Part shown: positions 63,842-64,000 of the stretch, one piece after another
Position numbering within the stretch: position 1 is the stretch's first letter
Layout: each line of letters opens with the position of its first letter
Assembly (NCBI GenBank): GCA_028868735.1
Contig: JAGWTW010000004.1
Location: forward strand, 1-64,000
Direction: 5' to 3'
Source of the DNA: Hyphomicrobiales bacterium
GTDB lineage: Bacteria; Pseudomonadota; Alphaproteobacteria; Rhizobiales; Beijerinckiaceae
DNA length: 64,000 nt
Notes under the pieces: generated by a model
What the model was told of the DNA's origin: nothing
Databases searched by the model: none
The model's input: only the letters and a program-made list of their open reading frames with translations
Position numbers and translations under genes: made by a program

Positions 63842-64000
63842 ATGAATGCACCCTCGACCGAATCGCGTCGCGCGCGTTTTGCGCGCGGCAAGGCGCTGCG
63901 CAAGGACAATCCGCGCGAGGCGCACGGCGCGTTCAAGGGCGCCCACGCGCGTGATCCCGTCGCCATTCTCGCCAGATCCGACGCCGAACGCATCCCCGAA
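63842..64000 (+). CDS. DUF2252 family protein, 5' end only
   Basis: From ATG 63842 (CGGAGAG upstream) 53 residues are visible before the window ends. The text ARDPVAILARSDAERIPE matches the start of the DUF2252 domain, which normally continues with an 'LVPIRYGRM' stretch. Full-length members are about 400-470 aa and have a kinase-like fold with no settled function. The call rests on this short piece. Confidence 0.6.
   Translation, partial: MNAPSTESRRARFARGKALRKDNPREAHGAFKGAHARDPVAILARSDAERIPE

Overview
The window is high-GC DNA with tightly packed, often translationally coupled operons. It reads as the chromosome of a methylotrophic alphaproteobacterium, most likely Hyphomicrobiales near the Beijerinckiaceae or Methylocystaceae. 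The evidence is a lanthanide-type methanol dehydrogenase (XoxF), a complete pqqABCDE operon, a lut-like lanthanide uptake cluster, methylsuccinyl-CoA dehydrogenase of the ethylmalonyl-CoA pathway, and an alphaproteobacterial Omp25/31-type porin. No insertion sequence, phage gene or CRISPR array was seen.

Region 1 (1-17770) is a lanthanide/methanol island. An ABC transporter operon of the 'PQQ-dependent alcohol dehydrogenase' type (two binding proteins, beta-propeller, ATPase, permease) lies downstream of a TonB-dependent receptor whose start codon sits directly behind an intrinsic-terminator-like hairpin. A divergent two-component pair and a TonB protein follow, then pqqABCDE (minus strand) and, divergently, xoxF with a single gene that fuses the XoxJ-type binding protein to the XoxG-type cytochrome c. 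A DegP-like protease closes the block.

Region 2 (17934-27275) is mainly housekeeping: a VOC protein, ispG, a Fur/Zur-type regulator, 3-hydroxybutyrate dehydrogenase coupled to a patatin, a Baeyer-Villiger-type monooxygenase, UDP-glucose dehydrogenase, an Old Yellow Enzyme and a polysaccharide deacetylase.

Region 3 (27472-45263) is the most interesting. It begins with soeABC (cytoplasmic sulfite dehydrogenase) and a LysR regulator. Two convergent operons follow: apnO-like oxidoisomerase, a 130-aa protein of unknown function, a complete LIV-type ABC transporter and a DUF849/BKACE enzyme on the plus strand; an SDR, a RuBisCO-like protein, a DUF1537 kinase and an alpha/beta hydrolase on the minus strand. 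ApnO, DUF1537 kinase and RuBisCO-like protein are the signature of oxidative D-apiose/D-apionate breakdown through 3-oxo-isoapionate. The transporter, BKACE, hydrolase, SDR and 130-aa protein look like undescribed additions. A palindrome before the LysR gene recurs in near-identical form before the minus-strand operon, and a half-site lies before apnO, which suggests one regulon.

Region 4 (45334-53692) is a cell-surface glycan region: UDP-GlcNAc 2-epimerase, glycosyltransferases, an FkbM methyltransferase, an acetyltransferase and a nucleotide-sugar epimerase. One large two-domain glycosyltransferase is split by an exact 7-bp tandem duplication.

Region 5 (53716-64000) pairs ergothioneine biosynthesis genes egtB and egtD with an ABC transporter that has a fused permease/binding protein like the EgtU ergothioneine importers. 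It then carries mcd, a host-attachment-family protein with a sequestered ribosome binding site, a porin, tRNA-Arg(CCT), a small membrane protein, a zinc alcohol dehydrogenase and the start of a DUF2252 gene.
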